A program made the translations under genes and the position numbers. A stretch of 64,000 nt of DNA from Brachyspira sp. G79 (GTDB lineage: Bacteria > Spirochaetota > Brachyspiria > Brachyspirales > Brachyspiraceae). The stretch is taken from contig NZ_JQIU01000008.1 of the NCBI RefSeq assembly GCF_002379365.1, positions 2,058,760-2,122,759 on the forward strand, given 5' to 3'. Shown here one piece after another: positions 45,972 through 55,145 of the stretch (the first letter of the stretch is position 1; every line of letters begins with the position of its first letter). The notes under the pieces are model-generated. The model did not search any database, had not been told where the DNA came from, and saw only the letters and a program-made list of their open reading frames with translations.

Positions 45972-46904
45972 TTATTTATAATTATTATGTTTATAAAATA
46001 TTTCAGGTTCTCCATTAGGTCTAGTATTCCACCTAGGATGCACCCAAAGCCAATTTTCTGGATATTTAGTAATTATCTCTTCAAGTTTTTTTGTATATCT
46101 TTGAGTATTATGCCTAATAGTCTCTTCTTTGGTTTCTTTTTCTTCTATGTACATTATTTCAGACACTACTATTTTATGATGCCCATATCTGTCTGGAACA
46201 CTGTATACTATAGCAATAGGACTTCCTGTTTTCATAGCTATAGCAATAGGGCCTGTAGCTGTAGCACAAGGATATCCAAAGAAATCAACAAATATACCTT
46301 CTAAGTAATTTTGGTCTGATAAAAATGCAACAGGACTATTATCATTTAAAGCATAAAATATCTCTCTTAAATCGCCCTTTCTAGGTATGCACTTCATACC
46401 TCTTTTTTCTCTCCAAGATTTCATATAAGCATCAAGTTTAGGATTATCTAAAGGTCTTACTATAACACTGGGGTGATAGCCTTTAATAGCAAAATAAAAA
46501 GCTATATACTCCCAGTTGCCTATATGACCTGTAATGGCTATAATGCCTCTATTTTTTTTATGCATTGCTTCATCAAAAATATCCTGCCCTTCTATTTTTA
46601 TTCTCTTTAATATTTGTTCATCAGACATTCTTGAAGACTTTATAAACTCAGCAAAAGTCATTATCATAGATTTCATAGAACGTTTAGCTATTCTCTTTCT
46701 TTCATGAAAACTTTTATTTGGGAAAGCCTGTTTCAAATTAATTAAAGCTATACGCCTAGCACTAGGTACAAAATAATACATAAGAGTACCTACCAATTTT
46801 GCAAATAATATAATAACAATGTATGGAATAACAGCCATTATTTCCATTAATATTTTTAATGGAATATACTCAAGCATTATAGTACTTCTTGATTTATAAG
46901 CCAA
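45972..46904 (-). CDS. LpxL/HtrB-family acyltransferase
   Basis: Inner-membrane lipid A or glycolipid acyltransferase, 310 residues. One N-terminal membrane segment (about 13-38) precedes the catalytic domain with the HX4E motif in TGHIGNWEY. FLSDQNYLEGIFVDFFG and ATGPIAIAMKTGSPI follow as in the family, and the C-terminus is GEPEIFYKH. The start shown is a TTG preceded by GAGG at 8 bases; an ATG nine codons later (46877) is an alternative. It starts 3 bases after the upstream gene's stop, so the two are cotranscribed. The presence of lipid A in this lineage is not shown by the sequence; the acceptor could be another glycolipid. Confidence 0.85.
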   Translation of the reverse strand: MAYKSRSTIMLEYIPLKILMEIMAVIPYIVIILFAKLVGTLMYYFVPSARRIALINLKQAFPNKSFHERKRIAKRSMKSMIMTFAEFIKSSRMSDEQILKRIKIEGQDIFDEAMHKKNRGIIAITGHIGNWEYIAFYFAIKGYHPSVIVRPLDNPKLDAYMKSWREKRGMKCIPRKGDLREIFYALNDNSPVAFLSDQNYLEGIFVDFFGYPCATATGPIAIAMKTGSPIAIVYSVPDRYGHHKIVVSEIMYIEEKETKEETIRHNTQRYTKKLEEIITKYPENWLWVHPRWNTRPNGEPEIFYKHNNYK

Positions 46905-46907
46905 AAC

Positions 46908-48896
46908 TTAAACCTCTTTATCTAATTTATTATTATCTTCTTCACTGTCAGCTGGATTATCATTATTATCAGAAGAAGATTCTGAAAATAAATCTCTATC
47001 TTCTGTAGATTCATTAAATCCGTCAGCATTAATTTCTATTTCAGAATTTTCTACATTTTCTTTAGTTTCTAAATTATCCTGATATTCAGTGCTTTCAGTA
47101 TAAACATTATTTTTTTCTACATTATCCGCATTATTATCAGAACTTTCTTTTACATTTGCATCTGCTGCTTCAGAAATTTGTTCAGTAATAATCGGTTCAT
47201 CATCATCATCACCTTCTACCAATATCCCAGCTCCAGACAATTCCCCTTGCGTAATTAAATAATTAAATCCAGATATAAAATAATACGCTTCAGTTAATGC
47301 CTTCATTACATTATACCCCTGTATTCTCTTTTTACCCTTTCCTACTTCTGAAGAAAAAGTTAGTATATCATTAGGATTTTCTATTATTCTTTCTCTTTCT
47401 TCTTTGTCTAATAATAATTTATCTAACTTTCTTTTAAAAGGTGTTATTATAGATACAAATGTATTTCTCAAATTTTTAGCCAAATAGGAACGCTGTCCGT
47501 TTTTGTCAGAAAGCATAGAAACCCTCTGTTCAAAACGCATAGTTTTATCAGCTTCTACCTTCAATATAGTATTGCAAAGATCGCTGTATTCATTTAACCT
47601 TGAATTAGTATCTGATAATGACAAAAATATATTATTAAAATCATTTTTATAATCTGTTCTAACCTGATTGTCATAAAGTAAATTATATCTTACTTTATTT
47701 GAAACAAATACTGCAGAATATTCTCTATCCAAGAAATCAATTAAAACTTTTATTCTGTATATTTTATCTTTTATTGGAACAAAAAAGAAAGGGTCTGCTT
47801 CATACTCTATACCGTTATCCTCTTTTTTGTATGATACGCATTTATTTATAAGTTTTACTCCGATAGATTCTACTTTTCCAAGTTTTTCTTCTTCTGTATC
47901 CTTTTTCTTTCCTATATTTTCTTTTGCCTGCTCTATTTTGGTTTCCTGAAGTTTTTCTTTATCTTTTCTCAATTTTGTATAATATCCTAAAATGTCTTCA
48001 TCTGTAATATTAAAATATTTACTAAAATCATTAATAGTCTCTAATTTTTCTTTAGAAGCATACTGTAAAAGAGTAAACAATTTAGGATAGTATTTTGTAT
48101 ATATCAAATCAACAGCTCTTTTAAAAGCTGATATTCTTGAATTGACTATTCCCTTACTTATATTATCAACAATAGCATAAGCAAGCATAGCTTTTTCACC
48201 TGCTACCTTAATTCTAGAAGAATAAGTATGAAGTACATATAAGGGTCTGAACATTGCTTTTATTTCTTTAACATAGCTTTCAGCCATTACATTTGTATTA
48301 AGTTCTTTGTAAGGCCTTAAAAAATCTTTGTATGTTTTTTCATTATATTGATCTTTTATTCTCTCTAAAAGCTCCAAATCATCAAGGTCTTTAGCAAACT
48401 GAGATATTATTTTCTGATGTTTGGCTTTAGCATCTATATTTGAGGCTTCTGTAGGATTTAGGGCATTGAAGATAAGTGTATCCATCTCCAAAAATGCTGC
48501 TATAATATTTTTATCTATAAAGTTTAAAAATTTGGGATTAACATTGCCTCCCATAAAAGTTATAACACCTGCACTTACAGCATCAAACCATAATTTTAAC
48601 CCAAAAAAAACGCCATTTCCTTTCTTCTTTTCAGCAGAAGAAGAACTGCCAGCAGCTGAACCTTTTGAATCAGAAGATTTTCCTCCGCTATTATTATAAG
48701 TACCTTTAGAATTACCGCCTACTAAAGTATTAGCATTTTTCTTTGATGAGCTTCCAACAATTACTGAAGATGCACGCTTTTTATCAGATACAACTTCACC
48801 GCCAGCATCCACAAATTTATTAAACAAATCTTTTCTTGCATCTTTATTAAGTTCATCTAACTTTAATCTATCTCTAGTATTATCTATATCACCCAT
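46908..48896 (-). CDS. large spirochaete-type protein of unknown function
   Basis: A 662-residue soluble protein I do not recognise. Residues 1-95 are Ser/Gly/Lys-rich and probably disordered; a long helical body (about 100-545) includes coiled-coil-like charged stretches (EDILGYYTKLRKDKEKLQETKIEQAKENIGKKK). The last ~95 residues (EGDDDDEPI.. to EEDNNKLDKEV) are strongly acidic and Asn-rich. No signal peptide or clear membrane helix. It is translationally close to the acyltransferase at 45972-46904 and follows a GGGAG ribosome site. Confidence 0.8.
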   Translation of the reverse strand: MGDIDNTRDRLKLDELNKDARKDLFNKFVDAGGEVVSDKKRASSVIVGSSSKKNANTLVGGNSKGTYNNSGGKSSDSKGSAAGSSSSAEKKKGNGVFFGLKLWFDAVSAGVITFMGGNVNPKFLNFIDKNIIAAFLEMDTLIFNALNPTEASNIDAKAKHQKIISQFAKDLDDLELLERIKDQYNEKTYKDFLRPYKELNTNVMAESYVKEIKAMFRPLYVLHTYSSRIKVAGEKAMLAYAIVDNISKGIVNSRISAFKRAVDLIYTKYYPKLFTLLQYASKEKLETINDFSKYFNITDEDILGYYTKLRKDKEKLQETKIEQAKENIGKKKDTEEEKLGKVESIGVKLINKCVSYKKEDNGIEYEADPFFFVPIKDKIYRIKVLIDFLDREYSAVFVSNKVRYNLLYDNQVRTDYKNDFNNIFLSLSDTNSRLNEYSDLCNTILKVEADKTMRFEQRVSMLSDKNGQRSYLAKNLRNTFVSIITPFKRKLDKLLLDKEERERIIENPNDILTFSSEVGKGKKRIQGYNVMKALTEAYYFISGFNYLITQGELSGAGILVEGDDDDEPIITEQISEAADANVKESSDNNADNVEKNNVYTESTEYQDNLETKENVENSEIEINADGFNESTEDRDLFSESSSDNNDNPADSEEDNNKLDKEV

Positions 48897-48942
48897 AGAA
48901 AAAAATAACTCCCTTATTGAAAAAATAAAAGTAAAAAATAAA

Positions 48943-49719
48943 TTATTTATTATCTCTATGTATTATTGTAGCACTGCCTTGATTTTCTGCCATAATAGTC
49001 ATGCTTGATATTTGAACATGGCTTCTGCGTGTTAATACATACTCTATATTATCGGCTATATCTTCAGCATATAAAGGAATAAATCCTTTATATACATTAT
49101 CTGCTTTTTCTTTATCGCCTTTAAATCTTACTGTAGAAAACTCTGTATTAACAGCACCTGGTTTAATGTTAGTTACTTTAACAGGTTTATCAATTAACTC
49201 TACTCTTATACTATCGCCAAACATCTCTACAAACGATTTTGTAGCACAGTATATAGCTCCTCCGCTATAGGCTTCATCGGCAGCAGTAGAAGATAAATTT
49301 ACTATATGACCGTATTTGCTTTTTAATATATAAGGCATTAAAAGTCTGGTTAATACTATTAAACCTTCACAGTTTACCCTTACCATCTGCAAAGCATCCT
49401 CTAAACTATTATTATAATACAAATCTTTACCTAAAGCCAAACCAGCATTATTTATAAGTATATCTATATTTTTATTCTCAATACCATCAACGACCTTTAC
49501 AATATCTTCGGTTTTAGAGAAGTCTAACTTTATAATATTTATTTTTACATCATATTCTTTTTCAAGCTGATTTTTCAAAGTTTCAAGTCTTTCTATTCTT
49601 CTGGCTGCAAGTATAAGATTAACTCCATTAGAAGCAAGCATTCTAGCTACAGCTTCACCAATGCCAGCACTTGCTCCAGAAACAAATGCCAACCTTCCGC
49701 TTATATCTTCTCTATACAT
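48943..49719 (-). CDS. short-chain dehydrogenase/reductase (YdfG-like)
   Basis: NAD(P)-dependent oxidoreductase of the classical SDR family, 258 residues. Cofactor motif SGASAGIGEAVARML (about 15-29), NNAG, and the catalytic Ser in NLSSTAAD with YCATK (Tyr-x3-Lys). The C-terminal KPGAVNTEFSTVRFKGDKEKAD is like the YdfG (3-hydroxy acid/serine dehydrogenase) subgroup. The substrate is uncertain. AGGAG precedes the start. Confidence 0.9.
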   Translation of the reverse strand: MYREDISGRLAFVSGASAGIGEAVARMLASNGVNLILAARRIERLETLKNQLEKEYDVKINIIKLDFSKTEDIVKVVDGIENKNIDILINNAGLALGKDLYYNNSLEDALQMVRVNCEGLIVLTRLLMPYILKSKYGHIVNLSSTAADEAYSGGAIYCATKSFVEMFGDSIRVELIDKPVKVTNIKPGAVNTEFSTVRFKGDKEKADNVYKGFIPLYAEDIADNIEYVLTRRSHVQISSMTIMAENQGSATIIHRDNK

Positions 49720-49866
49720 TAAACAACTCCTAATATTTATAATTTTTTTATATAAATAAAAATAAGATTTATTATATATTTTGAATAGTATATTGCAATA
49801 GCATAAAAAATATTTTTACTATATTATTTTATTATTACTATATAAATTATTATTAAAAAAAATAAA

Positions 49867-49894
49867 AAGAGAGCCATTTTTATATAGCTCTCTT
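49867..49894 (-). terminator. terminator of LPP20-like lipoprotein gene 2
   Basis: AAGAGAGC (49867-49874) and GCTCTCTT (49887-49894) form a perfect stem. Confidence 0.75.
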
Positions 49895-49919
49895 AATTTT
49901 ATACACAAAAAAATTATTT

Positions 49920-50420
49920 TTACTCGTATGTTCTAACCATTCCAGCTACGTCCTGAGCTGTATACTGCATGCCAACTTCATTAAGGTATTTTGTAACTAA
50001 AGCGTCCATTTGGTTTTTTAACCCTTTAGAATATAATTCCATTACAACAGTACAGTTTTGCTGAGAATCCCATTTAGTTTCTATAACAGAAGCTCCTCTT
50101 ATTCTTCCAGCAACTCTTTCCTGTATAACATATTCATCTATCATACCTTTTTCTGTGGAACTTAATGATTCTATATAAGAACCTACTATTTTAGATACTA
50201 TTTTATTTTTGCCGTCTAATTCTGCTGCCTGTTTTGAAGTAAGCTCTCTTCTGAACTTATCGGTAGCATCTATATCATCAGCAGGTACTCCCATACCCAT
50301 TACTCTGAATGTATCATTATCAATCCAACCCTCAGGTCTGTTTCTACTTACACCAGTACTATTACAGGAAGACGCAAATAAAGCAGACAAAATTGTAAGA
50401 ATAATTAATATTTTTTTCAT
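49920..50420 (-). CDS. LPP20-like lipoprotein, second of a tandem pair
   Basis: A 166-residue lipoprotein: lipobox FASSC (Cys19), then PEGWIDNDTFRVMGMG, a helix with RRELTSKQAAELDGKNKIVSKIVGSYIE and a strand TVVMELYSKGLKNQM. This order resembles LPP20-like lipoproteins. About 80% of residues match the neighbour at 50547-51041, with the highest identity in the central helix. AGGAGG-type site before the start. Probably outer-membrane or periplasmic; function unknown. Confidence 0.83.
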   Translation of the reverse strand: MKKILIILTILSALFASSCNSTGVSRNRPEGWIDNDTFRVMGMGVPADDIDATDKFRRELTSKQAAELDGKNKIVSKIVGSYIESLSSTEKGMIDEYVIQERVAGRIRGASVIETKWDSQQNCTVVMELYSKGLKNQMDALVTKYLNEVGMQYTAQDVAGMVRTYE

Positions 50421-50546
50421 AAATTACCTCCATATAAAAAATATTTTCTGCTATATTATTAATATAACAAAATATATCCATTTTTAGTTATCAATTAATA
50501 ATAATTTTTTAATTAATTTTTTAAAAAATCATAAAAAAACAATAAA

Positions 50547-51041
50547 TTATTTATAACTTCTAACCATTCCAGCCACATCCTGAGCCGTATACTGCATACC
50601 TACTTCATTAAGATACTGTGAAACTAAAGTGTCTATTTGACTTTTTAGCCCCTTAGAATACAGCTCCATTACAACTGTACAATTTTGTTTTGAGTCCCAT
50701 TTACTCTCTACAACAGAAAGTCCTCTTACTCTTCCAGCAACTCTTTCCTGTATAACATATTCATCTATCATACCTTTTTCTGTAGAACTTAATGATTCTA
50801 TATAGGAGCCTACAATTTTAGCTACTACTTTATTTTTGCCGTCTAGTTCAGCTGCCTGTTTAGATTCTACTTCCCTTCTGAATTTATCTGTTTCATTATT
50901 AGAAGGAATACCCATACCCATTACTCTAAATGTATTATCATTAATCCAGCCTTCCGGACTGCTTTTACTTACCCCAGTACCACAGGAAAGTATAGAAACC
51001 AGCAATACAGAATAAAATAAACCTACTAATATTTTTTTCAT
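50547..51041 (-). CDS. LPP20-like lipoprotein, first of a tandem pair
   Basis: A 164-residue lipoprotein with lipobox LSC (Cys20) and the same layout as its neighbour (PEGWINDNTFRVMGMG, QAAELDGKNKVVAKIVGSYIESLSSTEKGMIDEY). The gap between the two genes (126 bases) is AT-rich and lacks an obvious terminator, so they may share a transcript. Signal peptides have diverged more than the mature domains, as expected for duplicated lipoproteins. Confidence 0.83.
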   Translation of the reverse strand: MKKILVGLFYSVLLVSILSCGTGVSKSSPEGWINDNTFRVMGMGIPSNNETDKFRREVESKQAAELDGKNKVVAKIVGSYIESLSSTEKGMIDEYVIQERVAGRVRGLSVVESKWDSKQNCTVVMELYSKGLKSQIDTLVSQYLNEVGMQYTAQDVAGMVRSYK

Positions 51042-51195
51042 TATGAAACCTCCAATAAACTATCATTAAATTATTCTATATTTTTTGTAAAAAAAATCAA
51101 TAGCATATTTTTCTTACCTATATAATTGACATAAAATAAACATTATATATAATTATTACTTGAATGTTATCTTAATAAAACTAAGGATCCAACAA

Positions 51196-52671
51196 ATGAA
51201 ACTCAAACATACAATTAATTTTATAAAAAAACATACTGTAGCAATTTTTGTAAAAGTTGAAAAAGAAGAGCCTAAAGTGTGCACATTTAATGAAGAGTAT
51301 ATAAAGCTATTTAAAAGCCTAGTAAAAGACAAATATTACAGCACATCCACTCCTTTTGCATTCGCTTTCGCAAGTAATACAAGGGTTATTTTTATTACAT
51401 ATAAGGAAGTAAAAAACTATATGTACGAAACTTGGAAAAATGCAGGTGCTTCCCTTATAAAAATCATGAAAGACTTGCATATTGATGATATAGAAGTAGA
51501 TATGGCAGAATTATTTTCTGAAATAGCTTCAGAAGAATCGTATATACAGTTCTGTTTGGGAATAATGCTTGCTTCTTACAGTTTTGATACATATTTGGGA
51601 GATAAAAGATTAAAAGAACAGTCTTCTATAAAAAATATACTTTTAGTTTCTGAACACAAAAAAGATACAGAAAATGCAATATCAAAAGCATCTCAAATAG
51701 CAAATAACATATTCTGGGCAAGAGATATTATTAATGAACCTAGTAATGTTATCAATTCTTTAACATTTACAGACAGAGCTAAAAAACAGGCAGAAATGAG
51801 AAAAATAACTACTACAATACTAACAGAAAAAGAATTAAAATCATTAAGTATGAATGGTATACTCGGAGTTAATGCAGGAAGTAAAAATCCGCCTAGAGTA
51901 TTTATTGCTCAGTACAAAAAAGCAAAAGCTAAAAAACATATATTATTAGTAGGAAAAGGAATTACATTTGATACTGGCGGAATGTCATTAAAACCCGCTG
52001 ATAGTATGCTTGGAATGAAAGATGATATGGCTGGAGCTGCTGCTGTTTGCGGAGCTTTATTTTTGATATCTGATATGAACTTAGACGCTAATGTTACAGT
52101 TATATGTCCTTTAACAGATAATAAAACTGGAAGCGGAGCAATTAATCCCGGCGATGTATTAAAAATGTATAATGGCGTTACTGTAGAAGTTGTTAATACA
52201 GACGCTGAAGGAAGACTAATACTTGCCGATGCTTTAGCTTACGGAATAAAAAAATATAATCCAGACTTTGTAATAGATATTGCTACTTTAACAGGAGCAT
52301 GTTCTATAGCTTTGGGAAAAAATGCTACTGGATTAATGTCTAATGACAGAGCTTTAGCTTCTGCTCTTAAAGATGCTGGTGATGATACTTATGAAAGAGT
52401 ATGGGAGCTTCCTATGTTTGAAGAGTATAAAGAACAAATAAAATCCGATATAGCAGATATAAAAAATACAGGCGGAAGATATGCAGGTACTATAACAGCA
52501 GCTCAATTTCTATCATACTTTACAGAAGGGGCTAAATGGGCTCATTTGGATATAGCATGCACTTCTATGAGCGATAATAATTCAAAATATCTTTCAAAAG
52601 GTGCTACTGGTGTGGGAGTTTATCTTTTAGCTAAAACCGTAGAAAAACTCACAGATATAGAAAGATTTTAA
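51196..52671 (+). CDS. pepA: leucyl aminopeptidase (M17)
   Basis: Cytosolic hexameric dizinc aminopeptidase, 491 residues. Metal and catalytic residues are in VGKGITFDTGGMSLKP, MKDDMAGAA and the signature NTDAEGRLILADAL. The N-terminal ~160 residues form the regulatory domain. The start at 51196 has AAGGAT 7 bases upstream; an earlier in-frame ATG (51160) lacks one. Convergent with the acetyltransferase gene through a shared terminator at 52728-52762. Confidence 0.94.
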   Translation: MKLKHTINFIKKHTVAIFVKVEKEEPKVCTFNEEYIKLFKSLVKDKYYSTSTPFAFAFASNTRVIFITYKEVKNYMYETWKNAGASLIKIMKDLHIDDIEVDMAELFSEIASEESYIQFCLGIMLASYSFDTYLGDKRLKEQSSIKNILLVSEHKKDTENAISKASQIANNIFWARDIINEPSNVINSLTFTDRAKKQAEMRKITTTILTEKELKSLSMNGILGVNAGSKNPPRVFIAQYKKAKAKKHILLVGKGITFDTGGMSLKPADSMLGMKDDMAGAAAVCGALFLISDMNLDANVTVICPLTDNKTGSGAINPGDVLKMYNGVTVEVVNTDAEGRLILADALAYGIKKYNPDFVIDIATLTGACSIALGKNATGLMSNDRALASALKDAGDDTYERVWELPMFEEYKEQIKSDIADIKNTGGRYAGTITAAQFLSYFTEGAKWAHLDIACTSMSDNNSKYLSKGATGVGVYLLAKTVEKLTDIERF

Positions 52672-52727
52672 AATTTAGATTTAAGTAAGTAGAAAATTTA
52701 TTTAATATTTTTAATATTAATATAATT

Positions 52728-52762
52728 AATAATCATAGTATAATAATTATGCTATGATTATT
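52728..52762. terminator. bidirectional terminator
   Basis: AATAATCATAG (52728-52738) pairs perfectly with CTATGATTATT (52752-52762). A T-run follows on the plus strand and an A/T-rich tract on the minus strand, between convergent pepA and acetyltransferase genes. Confidence 0.7.
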
Positions 52763-52780
52763 TTTATATTATGATTAATT

Positions 52781-53383
52781 TTATATATTTTTCTTTCCGC
52801 TCCAATTTAAGCTCTTTTTTCTATCATCATCAGTTATTTCTCTAATCACTTTGCATGGATTCCCAAAAGCAAGAACATTATCAGGTATATCTTTTACAAC
52901 AACGCTTCCAGCACCTATTACTACACCGCTTCCTATTTTTACACCACCCACAACAACAGTATTAGCCCCAATCCATACATTGTCTCCAATGGTTATAGGA
53001 TATGCATACTCTATATAGCTGTTTCTTCTCTCTATATCCAAAGGGTGTCCCGCCGTATAAAAACCGCAGTTTGGAGCTATAAAAACATTATCCCCAAATT
53101 TTACTTTTGCACAGTCAAGAATTACGCAATTATAATTAACATAAAAATTGTTACCAGCTTCTATATTAAATCCATAGTCGCAGTAAAAAGGTGCTGTAAT
53201 AAAAAAATCATTTCCTATTTTTGAAAACAATCTTTTTATAATATCCTCTTTCTCCTTTAGCTGATTAGATTTTAACATGTTATAGTCAATACATAAATCT
53301 TTAGCCTTATCTCTCATCAAAGCCAAATCTCTATCCGAACTATTATACTCCATTCCCATAATCATCTTTTCTAATTCACTCAT
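52781..53383 (-). CDS. maltose/galactoside-type O-acetyltransferase
   Basis: Left-handed beta-helix acetyltransferase of 200 residues that uses acetyl-CoA to acetylate a sugar. An N-terminal helical part (KMIMGMEYNSSDRDL.., family-typical) is followed by hexapeptide repeats (GDNVFIAPNCGFYTAGHPLDIERR, where His is the catalytic base; IGDNVWIGANTVVVGGVKIGSGVVIGAGSVVVKDIP). The C-terminal GNPCKVIREI is typical of Maa/LacA. The acceptor is unknown. Confidence 0.92.
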   Translation of the reverse strand: MSELEKMIMGMEYNSSDRDLALMRDKAKDLCIDYNMLKSNQLKEKEDIIKRLFSKIGNDFFITAPFYCDYGFNIEAGNNFYVNYNCVILDCAKVKFGDNVFIAPNCGFYTAGHPLDIERRNSYIEYAYPITIGDNVWIGANTVVVGGVKIGSGVVIGAGSVVVKDIPDNVLAFGNPCKVIREITDDDRKKSLNWSGKKNI

Positions 53384-53459
53384 TTTTAATACTCCTATAT
53401 TTAGTGTACAAATTATAAAATAAATAAAAAAAATAAAAAGATGTTTTTGAAGTTTAAAC

Positions 53460-53488
53460 TTGAAATTATTTACATAACATGTTATAAT
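53460..53488 (+). promoter_or_regulatory. promoter of the small ribosomal-type gene
   Basis: TTGAAA (53460-53465), 17 bases, TATAAT (53483-53488), followed after about 23 bases by GGGAG and the ATG at 53522. One of the strongest promoters in the window outside the repeats. Confidence 0.7.
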
Positions 53489-53521
53489 GAACGTTCAAAA
53501 TAGATAAAAATGGGAGTGTAT

Positions 53522-53611
53522 ATGCCTTCAGGAAGAAAAAGACTTCGTCAAAAGATGGCTACGCATAAACGTAAAAAACGTTTACGCAAAAATAGGCATA
53601 AAAAGAAATAA
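53522..53611 (+). CDS. 29-residue AURKAIP1/COX24-like basic ribosomal peptide
   Basis: A 29-codon gene encoding MPSGRKRLRQKMATHKRKK and RLRKNRHKKK, 17 of 29 residues being Lys or Arg. The ATHKRKKRLRKNRHK core is the signature of the AURKAIP1/COX24 (bS22-type) small ribosomal proteins reported from Bacteroidetes, mycobacteria and mitochondria. GGGAG precedes the ATG, a consensus promoter lies at 53460-53488 and a terminator at 53620-53645, so the gene is self-contained. It probably binds rRNA in the small subunit; that role is inferred from the family. Confidence 0.85.
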   Translation: MPSGRKRLRQKMATHKRKKRLRKNRHKKK

Positions 53612-53619
53612 TATAAATT

Positions 53620-53645
53620 AACATTATACATATTAATGTTTTTTT
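53620..53645 (+). terminator. terminator of the ribosomal-type gene
   Basis: AACATTA (53620-53626) pairs with TAATGTT (53634-53640), followed by TTTTT. Confidence 0.7.
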
Positions 53646-53690
53646 CATCTCTTATGAATGTAAAAGTTATTTAATGGGATATTAATAAGT

Positions 53691-53960
53691 ATGGCATCTG
53701 ATATTAAAACAGTCATAGAGGTTTGCGTCGGACTTCACTGCTCTATGAAAGGTTCTTATGCCCTATTAGAGGCTATACGTTCGCATTATGACTTGCAAAT
53801 AGGCGTACCGTCTTCTGATGGTATGCTCCTCAAAGAGATGGAGTGTATGCATAATTGCCATAATGCCGTGCCAGTACTCATCAATGGTACGGAATGTACA
53901 AAATCGTCTTTTAAAAGTGTTGTTAAATATATAGAAGCTATACATCTAAGAAAAAGATGA
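53691..53960 (+). CDS. NuoE/HydC-like [2Fe-2S] thioredoxin-fold protein
   Basis: An 89-residue [2Fe-2S] protein matching the C-terminal half of the 24-kDa complex I subunit. Ligands Cys12, Cys17, Cys52 and Cys56 are spaced C-x4-C and C-x3-C exactly as in NuoE. The N-terminal helical domain of NuoE (about 70 residues) is missing, as in some hydrogenase-associated HydC forms. It overlaps the NuoF-like gene by four bases (ATGA), so the two proteins are made together. No signal peptide; cytosolic. Electrons probably pass between its cluster and the NuoF-like partner. Confidence 0.9.
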   Translation: MASDIKTVIEVCVGLHCSMKGSYALLEAIRSHYDLQIGVPSSDGMLLKEMECMHNCHNAVPVLINGTECTKSSFKSVVKYIEAIHLRKR

Positions 53961-55120
53961 AAAAATTTGTACTGCATAGTGAATATAATATTGTTAATAT
54001 CCAATCATACAAGGATCATTTCGGAGATTACCTAATTACAAAACCTTTAGAAGAAAGTTTTATAAATAATCTTCATAACTTCTCCGTTATGTCGAGAGAT
54101 GCATTACAAAATTCACTATACAAAATCCTTATAGATAAAAACATTAAAGAAGATTCTATAATCGTAAATGCTGCATCCTTTGATTATCTAGTATTCAAAG
54201 ACAGATTCTTAATAAAAAATAATCCGCATCTCATATTAGACGGAGCATTATATTTAGCTAAAATTCTTAACATTAAAATAATTAATATAATACTTAAAGA
54301 TTACTACAGCGAAGAAAAAAAGATTCTAATAAAAGCTATAGCAGAAGCTGAAGATGCAGGATTCGCATACGATATAAAAATTAACATATACAATGAACAA
54401 ACATACTACAGCGAAAATAATGAAAGAATAACTCCTCTCTCTTATGAAAATAAAAAATATATATTTGATTTGGAAACTATAACTCAAATTACATATTTAG
54501 CACATATAGGAGAGTTCAGCTTTAAAAATTATGGTGCTTATGATAATAAAGGGACCTGTATACTATCTATGTCTGGAGATATTATAAGTCCCAATATATA
54601 TGAATTTGAAATGTATACGCCCATCAAAAATATTATAAGATCCGCAGGCGGTACTATCAAAGACTACAGTATAAAATGCGTATTTACAAACGGTTTTTTG
54701 AATCCTCCTATAGACTTTACATCATTTCAAAATATGACATTAGACTATGAATGTTTTAATAGCTTTAATATGAATATTGGAAATGGCGGAATATGCTTTA
54801 TAAGAGAAGACAGATGTATGGTGAGGGTAATATTAAAAATAGTGCAGTTTGCTAAAAGTGTATCATGCGGAAAATGTATGCCTTGTCATTACGGCTTTGA
54901 TTTATGCGAATATTATATCAATAAAATGCTTTTAGGTAACTCTGATAATGAAGATTATATAAATCTTAAAGAAACTCTTGAAATGATAAATACTGGAAGT
55001 ATATGCCTATATATAAAAAAACTATCCTACTGCATACTCTCTTCTATAGATATGTTTAGAGATGAGTTTTTATATTTGATAGAAAATAAGGTTACATTAT
55101 ACAGTTTTATAAAAGATTAA
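53957..55120 (+). CDS. NuoF-like iron-sulphur protein lacking FMN/NADH motifs
   Basis: Degenerate homologue of the 51-kDa complex I/HydB subunit, 387 residues. The fold is recognisable: NAASFDYLVFKDR (71-83) stands where NADEGDPGAFKDR belongs, then NNPHLILDGALYLA, LETITQ, and GTCILSMSGDIISPNIYEFEM. But the GRGGAGFPTG FMN/NADH loop is replaced by NFSVMSRDALQNSLYKIL (41-58), and the acidic NADEGD and GEET segments are lost. The [4Fe-4S] ligands remain: Cys304, Cys307, Cys310 and Cys350. So it probably conducts electrons but cannot bind FMN or NADH in the usual way. Second of three coupled genes. Confidence 0.85.
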   Translation: MKKFVLHSEYNIVNIQSYKDHFGDYLITKPLEESFINNLHNFSVMSRDALQNSLYKILIDKNIKEDSIIVNAASFDYLVFKDRFLIKNNPHLILDGALYLAKILNIKIINIILKDYYSEEKKILIKAIAEAEDAGFAYDIKINIYNEQTYYSENNERITPLSYENKKYIFDLETITQITYLAHIGEFSFKNYGAYDNKGTCILSMSGDIISPNIYEFEMYTPIKNIIRSAGGTIKDYSIKCVFTNGFLNPPIDFTSFQNMTLDYECFNSFNMNIGNGGICFIREDRCMVRVILKIVQFAKSVSCGKCMPCHYGFDLCEYYINKMLLGNSDNEDYINLKETLEMINTGSICLYIKKLSYCILSSIDMFRDEFLYLIENKVTLYSFIKD

Positions 55121-55145
55121 AAAAGTTTATGAGGTTTTATTTATA

